From the NCBI RefSeq assembly GCF_012516435.1, contig NZ_CP051216.1, positions 372,001 to 436,000 of the forward strand: a stretch of 64,000 bases of DNA, given 5' to 3'. The notes under the pieces are model-generated. The model did no database searches and was not told the DNA's origin. It was given only the letters and a program-made list of their open reading frames with translations. The translations under genes were made by a program, and so were the position numbers. Source of the DNA: Pseudodesulfovibrio sp. zrk46 (GTDB lineage Bacteria > Desulfobacterota > Desulfovibrionia > Desulfovibrionales > Desulfovibrionaceae). This document shows, piece after piece, positions 17,485 through 25,594 of the stretch (the first letter of the stretch is position 1; each line of letters starts with the position of its first letter).

Positions 17485-17560
17485 TGGACTTACTACTTAT
17501 ACGACAGATAAAACTCAGAAATTCAGGCTTAAATTCGTGTTTTAATGGTTGGCAATCAGA

Positions 17561-17589
17561 GAGCCGGGGCGGCTGAGCCGCCCCGGCTC
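17561..17589 (-). terminator. GC-rich hairpin downstream of glnK
   Basis: GAGCCGGGGCGGC-TGA-GCCGCCCCGGCTC is a perfect 13-bp stem. The minus side lacks a T run, so termination there is less certain; on the plus side CTTCAGTTTT follows. It sits beyond the amtB-glnK operon and before the EAL gene. Confidence 0.6.
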
Positions 17590-17726
17590 CTTCAGTTTTC
17601 GCAATCCACTTTGTGCTTCCTGTCCCGAGTGCCGGGAGGCTATGGCGGGTGCGACTCGGGACTACGACGATTCTCGTCGGTCTGTTGTTTCCCGCCTAAA
17701 CGAAGCGTGGTGTTTACGGTTGATGA

Positions 17727-18059
17727 TTACAGGATTCCATCTTCTCCGGTGCGGATACGCATGGCTTTGGCCAGTTCGGTGACGAAGATTACGCCATCAC
17801 CTTCATTTCCGGTCTGCCCTGCAGACTTAATGGCTTCGATGGCCGGGGCTTCGAAGTCGTCGTTGACGCCGATTTCGAGGCGGACCTTTTTGAGCAGATT
17901 CACTTCCATCTGCACACCGCGGTAAGTTTCAGTGAATCCCTTCTGGCGGCCGGAGCCGAGGATGTTTGTTACAGACAGGGAGTAGATTTCCTTGGCGTAC
18001 AGGGCCTGCTTCACGTCGTTGAGCTTTTCGGGCCTGATGTATGCTATGATGAGCTTCAT
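17727..18059 (-). CDS. glnK: Nitrogen regulatory protein P-II (GlnK/GlnB family)
   Basis: 110 residues. Homotrimeric sensor of 2-oxoglutarate, ATP and ADP that gates AmtB and other nitrogen targets. The T-loop reads [17 protein letters not shown]: Tyr46 is present but the uridylylated Tyr51 of enterobacterial PII is replaced by Met. Control by GlnD uridylylation is therefore unlikely, and direct nucleotide/2-oxoglutarate sensing is expected. The ATP-site segments GDGVIFV and AMRIRTGE are intact. Directly downstream of amtB, the near-universal amtB-glnK pairing; the gene name follows that context. Confidence 0.95.
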   Translation of the reverse strand: MKLIIAYIRPEKLNDVKQALYAKEIYSLSVTNILGSGRQKGFTETYRGVQMEVNLLKKVRLEIGVNDDFEAPAIEAIKSAGQTGNEGDGVIFVTELAKAMRIRTGEDGIL

Positions 18060-18110
18060 TTTCTTATATCTCCTTATGATATGGCTGTTGGTCTTATCTT
18101 GGCTGTCAGA

Positions 18111-19469
18111 CTATTCGTTGCTGAAGAGCTGGAAGCCGTTGTAGGACTCGGAGCCGTGCTCGGCGATGTCCAGACCCTTGAGTTCTTCGTCCTTCTTGAC
18201 GCGGATACCGAAGATGGCCTTGACGACGGACATCAGGATGTAACCAGTACCGAATGCCCAGACGAAGAAGACACCTACACCGATGAGCTGTACGCCGAGG
18301 AGGCCAACGCCGCCGCCGTAGAACAGGCCGCCGTCAGTGTTGAAGAGACCGCAGGCCAGGGTACCCCAGGCACCACACACACCGTGAACGGAGGATGCGC
18401 CGACGGGATCGTCAATCTTCAGGACCTTGTCGATGAATTCGATGGACAGGACAACGAGCAGACCAGCAATGAGACCGATGATGATGGAGCCGCCGGGGGA
18501 TACGGTGGCACAACCAGCGGTGATACCAACCAGGCCAGCCAGGGCGCCGTTCATGGTCATGGAGATGTCAGGCTTGCCGAAACGGAACCAGGAGATAACC
18601 ATGGCGCCGAGTACGCCGCCGCAAGCTGCCAGAGAAGTGTTCATGGCGATGAAACCGATGGAGCCGTCAGCAGTGGTGGTGGAACCGGGGTTGAAGCCGA
18701 ACCAACCGAACCAGAGGATGAAGACACCGAGGCCTGCCAGAGGAATGTTGTGACCGGGGATGGCCTTTGCTTTGCCGTCTTCAGTGTACTTGCCGATACG
18801 GGGACCGAGAACCATGGCACCAGCCAGAGCGATCCAACCGCCTACGGAGTGAACTACAGAGGAACCGGCGAAGTCACAGAAACCGAGGCCTTCGAGCCAG
18901 CCAGCGCCATCGTCGCCGAGCCACAGAGAGCCCCAGGCCCAGTGACCGGAGATGGGGTAGATGAGGCCGGTCAGGACGATGGATACAATGATATAGCTAC
19001 CAAATTTGGTGCGCTCGGCCATACCACCGGAGACGATGGTAGCGGCAGTAGCGGCGAACACGGACTGGAAGAACCAGAAGGTGTAGGTCCAGGACAGATC
19101 GCCTTCAGCAACACCGGCGAGGCCGAAACCGCTGGTGCCAATGAAGCCGCTGGCGTCCACGCCGAACATGACGCCGAAACCGAACAGGAAGAAGATGACG
19201 GAACCGGCGGAAAAATCCAGGAAGTTTTTCATCATGATGTTACCGGCGGACTTGGCACGGGTAAAACCGGCCTCGACGCAACCGAAACCTGCCTGCATGA
19301 GGAAAACCAGGATGGCGGCGACCAGGGTCCACAGTACATTACCATGGAACTGGGTCATGAGTTCAACCTCTTCAGCAAAGGCGAGGCTGGGGGCAAGGAC
19401 TGCAACCATCGCGCCCACGGCGATGGCGGTCTTGCGGGATACGGGGGTCGGGGACTTTCTCAAAAACAT
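18111..19469 (-). CDS. amtB: Ammonium transporter AmtB
   Basis: 452 residues from ATG 19469, chosen because AAGGAGG lies nine bases upstream; the frame extends to 19556 but would include the sigma-54 promoter. A cleavable signal (ending APSLAFA) precedes eleven membrane segments, as in AmtB. Visible motifs: GFGCVEAGFTRAKSAGNIMMKN, DFAGSSVVHSVGGWIALAGA (including a pore histidine region), and VHGVCGAWGTLACG. It imports ammonium and is blocked by GlnK, encoded next. Nitrogen-starvation control through sigma-54 is supported by the promoter at 19521-19536. Confidence 0.96.
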   Translation of the reverse strand: MFLRKSPTPVSRKTAIAVGAMVAVLAPSLAFAEEVELMTQFHGNVLWTLVAAILVFLMQAGFGCVEAGFTRAKSAGNIMMKNFLDFSAGSVIFFLFGFGVMFGVDASGFIGTSGFGLAGVAEGDLSWTYTFWFFQSVFAATAATIVSGGMAERTKFGSYIIVSIVLTGLIYPISGHWAWGSLWLGDDGAGWLEGLGFCDFAGSSVVHSVGGWIALAGAMVLGPRIGKYTEDGKAKAIPGHNIPLAGLGVFILWFGWFGFNPGSTTTADGSIGFIAMNTSLAACGGVLGAMVISWFRFGKPDISMTMNGALAGLVGITAGCATVSPGGSIIIGLIAGLLVVLSIEFIDKVLKIDDPVGASSVHGVCGAWGTLACGLFNTDGGLFYGGGVGLLGVQLIGVGVFFVWAFGTGYILMSVVKAIFGIRVKKDEELKGLDIAEHGSESYNGFQLFSNE

Positions 19470-19520
19470 TACAATGCTCCTCCTTAAAAGTGGAATGCGT
19501 TTCAAACCTGACTCCCCTGT

Positions 19521-19536
19521 ATCAAAAGCCGTGCCA
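19521..19536 (-). promoter_or_regulatory. Sigma-54 promoter for amtB-glnK
   Basis: On the minus strand TGGCACG-GCTT-TTGAT matches the -24 box exactly and the -12 box with one change (TTGA for TTGC). Spacing is correct. It lies about 50 bases before the amtB start. Sigma-54/NtrC control of amtB-glnK is well established in other bacteria. Confidence 0.65.
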
Positions 19537-19710
19537 AAGTGAATTTTTATTGCCAACCCTGTAAAATAGCCATTTTCTCGGTTTTCATTTTGTTAGATTT
19601 TTTTCAAATTTGTTATTTACTACATTTTTGAAAGGTCAAAATTGCACAAAAATTGTCAAACGTAACAAATTACACAAAATGACCGCCGGTCACTCTTTTA
19701 TATTGTAATA

Positions 19711-19776
19711 TATAATATCATATTGAAATTGTAACATTTTATTTTGTTGACAGAACAACCGTTGCAGTGCTAGCTA
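19711..19776 (+). promoter_or_regulatory. Candidate promoters of the aromatic leader
   Basis: Two possibilities. TTGACA at 19747-19752 is a perfect -35; with an 18-base spacer TGC-TAGCTA (19768-19776) would be an extended but poor -10, placing the start at or next to the leader ATG (a leaderless transcript). Alternatively TATAAT at 19711-19716 is a perfect -10 with a poor -35, giving about 60 bases of leader. Start-site mapping would choose. Confidence 0.45.
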
Positions 19777-19783
19777 AAAGGCC

Positions 19784-19879
19784 ATGAACTTCACCACCCC
19801 CCTATCCGCATACTTTTCCAACTTTTATTTTTGGTATTGGTATAGCCACGCTCGTGGTCTTGGAAGGGGTGCAGTGTGA
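19784..19879 (+). CDS. Aromatic-rich leader peptide of the aromatic amino acid operon
   Basis: A 31-codon frame, MNFTTPLSAY then F-S-N, then the run FYFWYWY at codons 14-20 and SHARGLGRGAV, stop at 19877-19879. Ten of 31 residues are aromatic, seven consecutively (two Trp, three Tyr, two Phe in the run). This is the hallmark of a ribosome-mediated attenuator, and the genes downstream make exactly Phe, Tyr and Trp. The ribosome site is weak (AAAAGG two bases before the ATG), so efficient or leaderless initiation is unproven. It has no expected function as a protein; its translation state would set the RNA fold (19813-19957). Confidence 0.82.
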   Translation: MNFTTPLSAYFSNFYFWYWYSHARGLGRGAV

Positions 19880-19930
19880 GCCTGGTGAAGGCATAACAAA
19901 CTAGCAAACTAACTCTTCAAGGGCCGCGGG
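19813..19930 (+). promoter_or_regulatory. Attenuator helices: protector and antiterminator
   Basis: Hand pairing finds two competing helices. Protector: CTTTTCCAA (19813-19821) with TTGGAAGGG (19860-19868), 9 bp including two G-U, looping out the aromatic codon run. Antiterminator: 19851-19868 with 19913-19930, 17 of 18 positions pairing (five G-U, one G-A mismatch), which absorbs the 5' arm of the terminator. A ribosome stalled on FYFWYWY would cover the protector arm and free 19851-19868 to form the antiterminator; one reaching the stop codon would cover that segment and let the terminator form. Confidence 0.75.
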
Positions 19931-19957
19931 CGTAAGCCGGCGGCCCTTGTTTTTTTT
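19918..19957 (+). terminator. Leader (attenuator) terminator of the aromatic operon
   Basis: CAAGGGCCGC (19918-19927) pairs with GCGGCCCTTG (19940-19949), with two more pairs beyond one mismatch, followed by eight T's. It is 85 bases before the first structural gene, and the only plus-strand reading frame it could end is the leader peptide. Confidence 0.9.
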
Positions 19958-20042
19958 GCCCGAGCCGCCGAGCCACACGAAAGAGAGAGAACCGTGAGAG
20001 AGAGTCCCGGCTGGCGAAGAGGCAAAAAACAGGAGAAGACAG

Positions 20043-20840
20043 ATGCACATCGGAAAAGCGATCAGATTGGAGAGAATCGTTAACAGGAACACAGGCCGCA
20101 CCATCGTGGTCCCCATGGATCACGGCGTAACGGTCGGCCCCATTGACGGGCTAGTGGACATGCGCGAAGCAGTCGGCAGGGTCGTTGACGGCGGGGCGAA
20201 CGCCGTCATCGAGCACAAAGGCCTTGTCCGCTGCGGACACCGCGCTTCAGGCAAAGACATCGGACTCATCGTCCACCTGTCCGCCTCCACTACCCTGTCT
20301 CCTTTCCCCAACGCCAAGTCCCTGGTCGCCTCGGTGGAGGATGCAATCCGCCTGGGCGCTGACGCCATCTCCATCCATTGCAACCTCGGCGATGAAACCG
20401 AAGCCGCCATGCTGAACGATTTCGGCAGAGTCTCTTCGGAAGCCGCCAACTGGGGCATCCCGCTGCTGGCTATGGTCTACGCACGCGGCCCCAAGGTTTC
20501 CGACGAGTACGATCCGGCCGTGGTCGCCCACTGCGCCCGCGTGGGCACCGAGCTCGGCGCGGACATCGTCAAGGTTCCTTACACCGGTGACATCGAATCC
20601 TTCTCCAAGGTCTGCGACGCCTGCTGCATCCCAGTGGTCATAGCAGGTGGACCAAAACTTGACTCTACCGAATCATTCCTTCAGATGGTACATGATTCAC
20701 TGGAAGCAGGCGGCGCAGGCCTTTCCGTGGGACGCAACGTATTCCAGCACGACGACCCCACCCGCCTTGTCGAAGCCCTCAACATGGTTGTCCATCAGGA
20801 CGAGACTGTTGAAACGGCCCTCAACCATCTCAAAGGATAA
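20043..20840 (+). CDS. 2-amino-3,7-dideoxy-D-threo-hept-6-ulosonate synthase (AroA')
   Basis: 265 residues, class I aldolase family (DeoC/FbaB-like). In the archaeal-type route it condenses aspartate semialdehyde with a C6 deoxyketose phosphate, replacing DAHP synthase. Motifs: [29 protein letters not shown], and the Schiff-base lysine in [11 protein letters not shown]; the phosphate site is IAGGPK and GLSVGRN. SD AGGAG seven bases before the ATG. First structural gene behind the attenuator and paired with AroB', as in archaea and as I recall for Desulfovibrio. The two-gene pairing makes a plain fructose-bisphosphate aldolase unlikely. Confidence 0.9.
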   Translation: MHIGKAIRLERIVNRNTGRTIVVPMDHGVTVGPIDGLVDMREAVGRVVDGGANAVIEHKGLVRCGHRASGKDIGLIVHLSASTTLSPFPNAKSLVASVEDAIRLGADAISIHCNLGDETEAAMLNDFGRVSSEAANWGIPLLAMVYARGPKVSDEYDPAVVAHCARVGTELGADIVKVPYTGDIESFSKVCDACCIPVVIAGGPKLDSTESFLQMVHDSLEAGGAGLSVGRNVFQHDDPTRLVEALNMVVHQDETVETALNHLKG

Positions 20841-20855
20841 CAGCGGTACATTCCA

Positions 20856-21839
20856 ATGAAAAAAGTCATCTACAAGTCGGTCCCCTTCAACAAGGATCTG
20901 ATCACCCTAGCCCTCGAATCCGGCGTTGACGCCGTGATGGTCGAGAAGAAGCACGTCAAGGACGTGGAACTTCTCAGCAAGATCAAGGTCATCACCCCCG
21001 AGGACATGCCCGTGGTCGAGCTGACCAAGAAGTCCGACGAAGACGTAGCCATCAAAGGCATCAAGGAAGGCAAGCAGGTCGTCCTCAAGCAGGGATGGGA
21101 GATCATCCCGGTGGAGAACATCCTCGCTCAGGTTGATACCCTCGCCCTTGAATGCGAGGATCTGGACCGCGCAGTTCTGGCCGCCGGTATTCTCGAGCGC
21201 GGCTGCGACACCGTGGTTGTCCTCCCCGAAGGCGCAACCGATCTCAAGCAGATCGTCTCCGAACTCAAGCTCTCGCAGGGAACCATGGACCTCCAAGTAG
21301 CCACCGTCACTGAAATCGAATCTACCGGCCTCGGTCACCGCGTGTGTGTGGACACCATCTCCATGCTCAAAAAGGGTCAGGGAATGCTCATCGGTAATTC
21401 CTCTGCCTTCTCTTTTCTCGTCCACGCCGAGACCGAATCCAATCCCTATGTTGCTGCCCGCCCCTTCCGTGTGAATGCCGGAGCGGTTCACGCCTACGCC
21501 CAGATGCCCGGCGACAAGACTACCTATCTCGAAGAGCTTGCCGCAGGAACCGACGTCCTCATCGTGGGTGCAGACGGAGCCACCTCCATCGCCACCGTGG
21601 GCCGCGTGAAAGTGGAAATCCGCCCCATGCTGCTCATCAAGGCTGAAGTCAAAACGTCCGAAGGCGTCAAGGAAGGCCAGGTGTTCCTGCAGAATGCCGA
21701 GACCATCCGCGTCGTCTCCGATAAGGGCGAACCCGTGTCTGTCGTCACCCTGAAGAAGGGCGACAAGATCATGGTCAAGACCGACGAAGCAGGTCGCCAC
21801 TTCGGCATGCGCATCAAGGAAGAAATCGTGGAAGGGTAA
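20856..21839 (+). CDS. 3-dehydroquinate synthase II (AroB')
   Basis: 327 residues. Converts the aminodeoxyheptulosonate from AroA' to 3-dehydroquinate by NAD-dependent oxidative deamination and ring closure; unrelated to classical AroB. Recognisable parts: ALESGVDAVMVEKKH near the N-terminus, KKGQGMLIGNSSAFSFLVHA, PYVAARPFRVNAGAVHAY, and the C-terminal beta-rich region with VEIRPMLLIKAE. It lies 15 bases after aroA'. A 138-base gap with a hairpin and a possible internal promoter separates it from pheA. Confidence 0.93.
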   Translation: MKKVIYKSVPFNKDLITLALESGVDAVMVEKKHVKDVELLSKIKVITPEDMPVVELTKKSDEDVAIKGIKEGKQVVLKQGWEIIPVENILAQVDTLALECEDLDRAVLAAGILERGCDTVVVLPEGATDLKQIVSELKLSQGTMDLQVATVTEIESTGLGHRVCVDTISMLKKGQGMLIGNSSAFSFLVHAETESNPYVAARPFRVNAGAVHAYAQMPGDKTTYLEELAAGTDVLIVGADGATSIATVGRVKVEIRPMLLIKAEVKTSEGVKEGQVFLQNAETIRVVSDKGEPVSVVTLKKGDKIMVKTDEAGRHFGMRIKEEIVEG

Positions 21840-21853
21840 CTCCTCCGACTGGT

Positions 21854-21926
21854 GGACGGGGAGGTGCTCCTGGCCTCTCCGTCCATCCGGATGAATCATA
21901 AAGGCGCGTTACAATCTTTATATAAT
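21854..21926 (+). promoter_or_regulatory. Hairpin and possible internal promoter before pheA
   Basis: GGACGGGGAGG (21854-21864) pairs with CCTCTCCGTCC (21874-21884) with one wobble, but no T run follows, so it is more likely a processing or stability element than a terminator. TATAAT at 21921-21926 is a perfect -10; no good -35 was found. Confidence 0.4.
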
Positions 21927-21977
21927 GTTAATATAAGAATTTCAAAGTAAGCTCGTATAATCATATCGAGCTACTAC

Positions 21978-23096
21978 ATGCGAGAAAGAACCATGGCAGA
22001 CAACGAGAAGAACAACGACGTTCCCGATCTGGGAAATCTCAGGGTACAAATCGACTCTCTGGACAAACAGATCGTGGACTTGCTGAACAAGCGGGCCGAA
22101 GTGAGCCTGGGCGTGGGCCGATGGAAGGCCGCAAACGACGAGCCTATTTACAAGCCGTTCCGCGAGCAGGAAGTCATGAACAAAATCGCAGATTCCAGCC
22201 CCGGCCCCCTGCCGGACAAGCATCTGCGCACCATCTACCGCGAGATCATGTCCTCCTCGCGTCACCTGCAGCGCCCTGAGCGTGTCGTTTTTCTCGGGCC
22301 TGAAGGCACTTTTTCCTATTTTGCAGCCATCGAGCACATGGGCTCGGCCGCAGCCCTGACACCCAAGAACAACTTTGAAGAAATTTTCCGGGCCGTTGCC
22401 GAAGAAGGCGCGGAGCTGGGTGTCATCCCGCTGGAAAACTCCATTGAGGGCACCGTCGGTCAGGTTGTCGACCTGTTCATGAAGTACAAGGTCTACATTC
22501 AGGCCGAGGTGTTCAGCCGCATTAGCCATTCCCTTATCTCCAATGCGGAAAGGATTGAGGATGTGGAGGTCATCTACTCCCATCCTCAACCTCTGGGGCA
22601 ATGCCGCGAGTGGTTGAACAAGAATCTGCCGGGCGTACCGACCATTCCCATGGAGTCCTCCGCCGAGGCCGCCGAAGTGGTGGCAGGCAAAAAGGCCGCC
22701 GCCGTGGTAGGCCACGCCAAGCTGGCAGACATGCACGGCATGAACTTGCTGGCCGATTCCATTGAGGACCTGCCGGACAACTGGACCCGCTTCGTCATCA
22801 TCGGCTCTGCTCCTTCCAAGGAAGAAAAGCGCGACAAGACGTCCATCCTCTTCACCCTGCCCAACCGCCCCGGCGCACTGGCGCGGGTGCTGACCACTCT
22901 GGCGCATCAGGGCATCAACATGACCAAGCTGGAGTCCCGTCCGTTCCGGGGCGAAAAGTGGAAATATGTATTCTTCGCCGATCTCGAGTTCGATTTCAGC
23001 GGCAACAAATACGAAGATGTACTCGACGACATCCGTCACCAATGCCACACCCTGCGTGTGCTCGGGGCCTACCCCACCCAGGAGGAAAGACAATGA
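21978..23096 (+). CDS. pheA: Bifunctional chorismate mutase / prephenate dehydratase
   Basis: 372 residues (ATG 21993 is an alternative start). The N-terminal AroQ-type chorismate mutase (about 10-95; LRVQIDSLDKQIVDLLNKRA) is fused to prephenate dehydratase (about 98-280; VVFLGPEGTFSYFAA, GVIPLENSIEGTVGQVVD, NWTRFVIIG). A C-terminal ACT domain (NRPGALARVLTTLAHQGINM, LESRPF) binds phenylalanine for feedback inhibition. Makes phenylpyruvate for Phe. The stop overlaps the aroA start (ATGA), so the two are translationally coupled. Confidence 0.96.
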   Translation: MRERTMADNEKNNDVPDLGNLRVQIDSLDKQIVDLLNKRAEVSLGVGRWKAANDEPIYKPFREQEVMNKIADSSPGPLPDKHLRTIYREIMSSSRHLQRPERVVFLGPEGTFSYFAAIEHMGSAAALTPKNNFEEIFRAVAEEGAELGVIPLENSIEGTVGQVVDLFMKYKVYIQAEVFSRISHSLISNAERIEDVEVIYSHPQPLGQCREWLNKNLPGVPTIPMESSAEAAEVVAGKKAAAVVGHAKLADMHGMNLLADSIEDLPDNWTRFVIIGSAPSKEEKRDKTSILFTLPNRPGALARVLTTLAHQGINMTKLESRPFRGEKWKYVFFADLEFDFSGNKYEDVLDDIRHQCHTLRVLGAYPTQEERQ

Positions 23097-24433
23097 CCCA
23101 GGAACCGATCATCATCAACGCGCCTGCCAGTAAGTCCCTTTCCCACCGCACCCTGATCGCGGCGGCATTGGCCAACGGCGTATCCGAAGTTTCGTCCGCT
23201 CTGGACTCCGACGATCTGACCCGCACCAGAGGCTGCCTTGAAGCCTGTGGCGCCAAGATCGAACCCAAAGGCGACAAGCTCATCGTCACCGGCATGGAAG
23301 CCGGTCCCGCGGGCGGCAATGCCGACGGTAAGAACAAGCATGAAGAGCCGCACGAACTGTTCATGCACGAATCCGGCACCACCTGCCGCATCATGACCGC
23401 CGTGGCCGCCGCCGGTAAAGGCACCTTCAACGTGCACGGCGCACCCCGTATGCACGAGCGCCCCATGGGCGAACTCACTGCCGCACTTTCCAAACTGGGC
23501 ACCAAATTCGAATATCAAGGGAATGAAGGGTTCCTCCCCTTTATCATGACCAGCAAGGGCTACACCAAAAAATCGGTGGACATCACTCTGGAAGAAAGCA
23601 GCCAATACCTCTCCGGTCTGCTCCTGGGTGCGCCCTTGGCTGATCACGAAATAACCATCAACGTGGTCGGCAAGAAAGCCGTCTCCTGGCCTTACGTTGC
23701 GCTCACTCTGCGCATCATGGAAGATTTCAAGGCCGGGTTCCGCGTGGAACTGAAGAAAAAAGGCAAGTGGGAAGAAGTGCCGTGGCGCTCCGTCAAAGGC
23801 GCGACCCCGGGTGAAATCCGGTTCATCGTTCAGCCTACCGGCTACGATGCCACTGACTACCGCGTGGAAGGCGACTGGTCCAACGCCAGCTACTTCCTGG
23901 CCGCAGGAGCCGTGGGCAAACGCCCTGTTCTGATCAAGGGACTGGCTGCCGACTCCCTGCAGGGCGACCGCGCCATCATGGACATCCTTGGCCAGATGGG
24001 TGCCAAGATCAACGTCACCTTCGATGGCATCCTTGTGGAGCCGAGTAACCTGCGCGGCGTGACCGTGGACATGAACCGCTGCCCGGATCTGGTCCCTACC
24101 GTTTCCGCTGCCGCGGCCTTTGCCTCCACCCCCACGATCATTGAGAACGTGGCCCACCTGCGCATCAAGGAGACCGACCGTCTGGCCGCCTGCGCCGACG
24201 AAGTGGCCCGCACTCAGGCCATCACCGAGATCGAGGGCGACTCCCTCATCGTGCGTCCGGGCCGTCTGCCCAAGGGGCATGCCATCGACTTCAAGACCTA
24301 TGGCGACCACCGCATGGCCATGTCCATGTCCCTGTTCCAGCTGGCCGGAATTGAAGTGAACCTTGACAATCCGTCCTGTGTTGGCAAGTCTTTCCCCGGC
24401 TTCTTCGACGAGTGGAACAAAATCGTCGGCTAA
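23093..24433 (+). CDS. aroA: 3-phosphoshikimate 1-carboxyvinyltransferase (EPSP synthase)
   Basis: 446 residues from ATG 23093, preceded by GGAGGAAAGACA and overlapping the pheA stop by four bases; an open extension upstream is only the shifted pheA frame. Transfers enolpyruvate from PEP to shikimate-3-phosphate. Motifs: INAPASKSLSHRTLIAAALA, ESGTTCRIMTAVAAA, HLRIKETDRLAACADE, and the C-terminal YGDHRMAMS. AroA here is the EPSP synthase, not the AroA' aldolase at 20043. Confidence 0.95.
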   Translation: MTQEPIIINAPASKSLSHRTLIAAALANGVSEVSSALDSDDLTRTRGCLEACGAKIEPKGDKLIVTGMEAGPAGGNADGKNKHEEPHELFMHESGTTCRIMTAVAAAGKGTFNVHGAPRMHERPMGELTAALSKLGTKFEYQGNEGFLPFIMTSKGYTKKSVDITLEESSQYLSGLLLGAPLADHEITINVVGKKAVSWPYVALTLRIMEDFKAGFRVELKKKGKWEEVPWRSVKGATPGEIRFIVQPTGYDATDYRVEGDWSNASYFLAAGAVGKRPVLIKGLAADSLQGDRAIMDILGQMGAKINVTFDGILVEPSNLRGVTVDMNRCPDLVPTVSAAAAFASTPTIIENVAHLRIKETDRLAACADEVARTQAITEIEGDSLIVRPGRLPKGHAIDFKTYGDHRMAMSMSLFQLAGIEVNLDNPSCVGKSFPGFFDEWNKIVG

Positions 24434-24474
24434 CCAGAATCACGAAAAGAATATCAACGAGAAAGAAGAGCATC

Positions 24475-25248
24475 ATGCAGTTAGAAGGTTTCAGCAAAAT
24501 CGCCATCGTTGGCGCAAACGGACAGATGGGAGGGCTTTTTTCCAAAGCCTTCACCGCGCTCGGCATCGAAGTTGCGGAGCTGAGCCGTCCGTATACCGAC
24601 GATGACGTCCGCGCGGCGCTGACCGATTGCGACATGCTCATGCTGAGCGTGCCGGTCAACGCCATGATCTCGGTGCTGGACCAGATGCTGCCCCACCTGT
24701 CCGCCCCTACCATCCTGTGTGACGTAGGATCGGTGAAGGTACACCCCATGAAGGTGATGCTCGACAAATATGACGGTCCGATAGTGGGGACCCACCCCCT
24801 GTTCGGACCAGTTATTCCGGAAGGATTCACCCCGCGCGTGGCCGTCATGGCCGGTCGTGAGGAAGACCGCCGTGATGCATACCGGGTGGCCACCATAATG
24901 GATGCCTGCGGATACGAGAGCTTCACCTCCACCGCCGAGGAACATGATCGGGCCATGGCTTTCATTCAGGGCCTGAACTTCACCTCTACCGTGGCTTTCC
25001 TCGCCGCTGCCCGCGATGTGGACGGCATCGACAAGTTTCTGACCCCGTCTTTCCAGCGACGTCTTGATTCTGCACGTAAAATGCTTACTCAGGACATGGA
25101 GTTGTTCGGCATCATTTCCGAAGCCAACCCCTACTTGCAGGAAACCAACCGTAAATTCATGAACTACCTGAGCGTGGCTGCAGGCGGCGATCTCGACCTG
25201 CTGGCCGACCGCGCACAGTGGTGGTGGCGTAACAATGAATCATATTAA
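24475..25248 (+). CDS. tyrA: Prephenate dehydrogenase
   Basis: 257 residues from ATG 24475 (AAGAAGAG upstream; the frame opens earlier within the end of aroA without support). NAD-binding fold KIAIVGANGQMGGLFSKAF, DMLMLSVPVNAM, ILCDVGSVKVHPMK and the substrate histidine region GTHPLFGP. Oxidatively decarboxylates prephenate to 4-hydroxyphenylpyruvate for Tyr. A compact form with no chorismate mutase and no visible ACT domain. Last gene before the tyrA-trpE gap with its hairpin. Confidence 0.92.
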   Translation: MQLEGFSKIAIVGANGQMGGLFSKAFTALGIEVAELSRPYTDDDVRAALTDCDMLMLSVPVNAMISVLDQMLPHLSAPTILCDVGSVKVHPMKVMLDKYDGPIVGTHPLFGPVIPEGFTPRVAVMAGREEDRRDAYRVATIMDACGYESFTSTAEEHDRAMAFIQGLNFTSTVAFLAAARDVDGIDKFLTPSFQRRLDSARKMLTQDMELFGIISEANPYLQETNRKFMNYLSVAAGGDLDLLADRAQWWWRNNESY

Positions 25249-25290
25249 AGGGTGCGGCTATCAGCCGATCGCATAGATAATGTTTTTTCC

Positions 25291-25322
25291 AAGGCCGCAC
25301 CCTCAAACCGGGGTGTGGCCTT
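25291..25322 (+). terminator. Bidirectional terminator-like hairpin after tyrA
   Basis: AAGGCCGCACCC-TCAAACCG-GGGTGTGGCCTT is a 12-bp stem with one G-U. A weak TTGTT follows on the plus strand; a better T run (GGAAAAAACA read in complement) flanks it on the minus side. Bases 25249-25257 (GGGTGCGGC) can alternatively pair with the left arm, giving two exclusive folds. It would reduce read-through from the shikimate half to the trp half. Confidence 0.6.
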
Positions 25323-25453
25323 GTTCATATTCAAGGAGATGACAATGAACGGCACGTGAAAGAGATATGAGAATCGAAAAAAGGTGAAAGGTTGGGAGGT
25401 TATTCCCAGCCCGCTCGATTAACAAAACCAATTTATCGATGTTGACACCGTGA

Positions 25454-25576
25454 GGTTTTCAAGAGTGGTGCAGCTGCAAGACGGCGGAAAAAGATTGCCC
25501 GCAGGCATAGCAGCACTACGATGAGGACCGACTTGCTCCCGGCAACGACGCAGTTGCGCTGCTATCGGGAACCGGG
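25454..25576. repeat. Large palindromic intergenic repeat, copy B (diverged, inverted)
   Basis: Aligns end to end with the reverse complement of 1739-1858: GGTTTTCAAGAGTGGTGCAGCT, shortened here, corresponds to GGCTTCGTAAAGTGGTGC; then CTGCAAG, GGCATAGC against GGCGTAGC, GATGAGGA against GGTGAGGA, and the end GCTATCGGGAACC against GCTATACGAAGCC. Many substitutions have weakened the palindrome, so it is probably an old copy. Confidence 0.62.
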
Positions 25577-25594
25577 TCAACAGGAGAAAAAGTA

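Larger units (their letters stand above)
25249..25594 (+). other. tyrA-trpE gap: no recognisable gene
   Basis: Holds the hairpin at 25291-25322, a tiny frame MTMNGT at 25338 behind AAGGAGATG, a small GGTTGGGA/TCCCAGCC hairpin near 25392-25414, and repeat copy B. No tandem Trp codons occur in any short frame, so a second classical trp leader is not seen. trpE has its own ribosome site (AGGAG, eight bases before ATG). Confidence 0.5.

Noticed and set aside
18081..19487. 468-codon plus-strand frame opposite amtB
   Set aside because: Glu/Gly/Asp-rich antisense translation of a membrane protein gene; amtB motifs are certain.
25281..25343. Short frame with a single Trp codon before trpE, considered as a trp leader peptide
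   Set aside because: Only one Trp, no tandem codons, and it runs through the hairpin; the convincing leader is at 19784.
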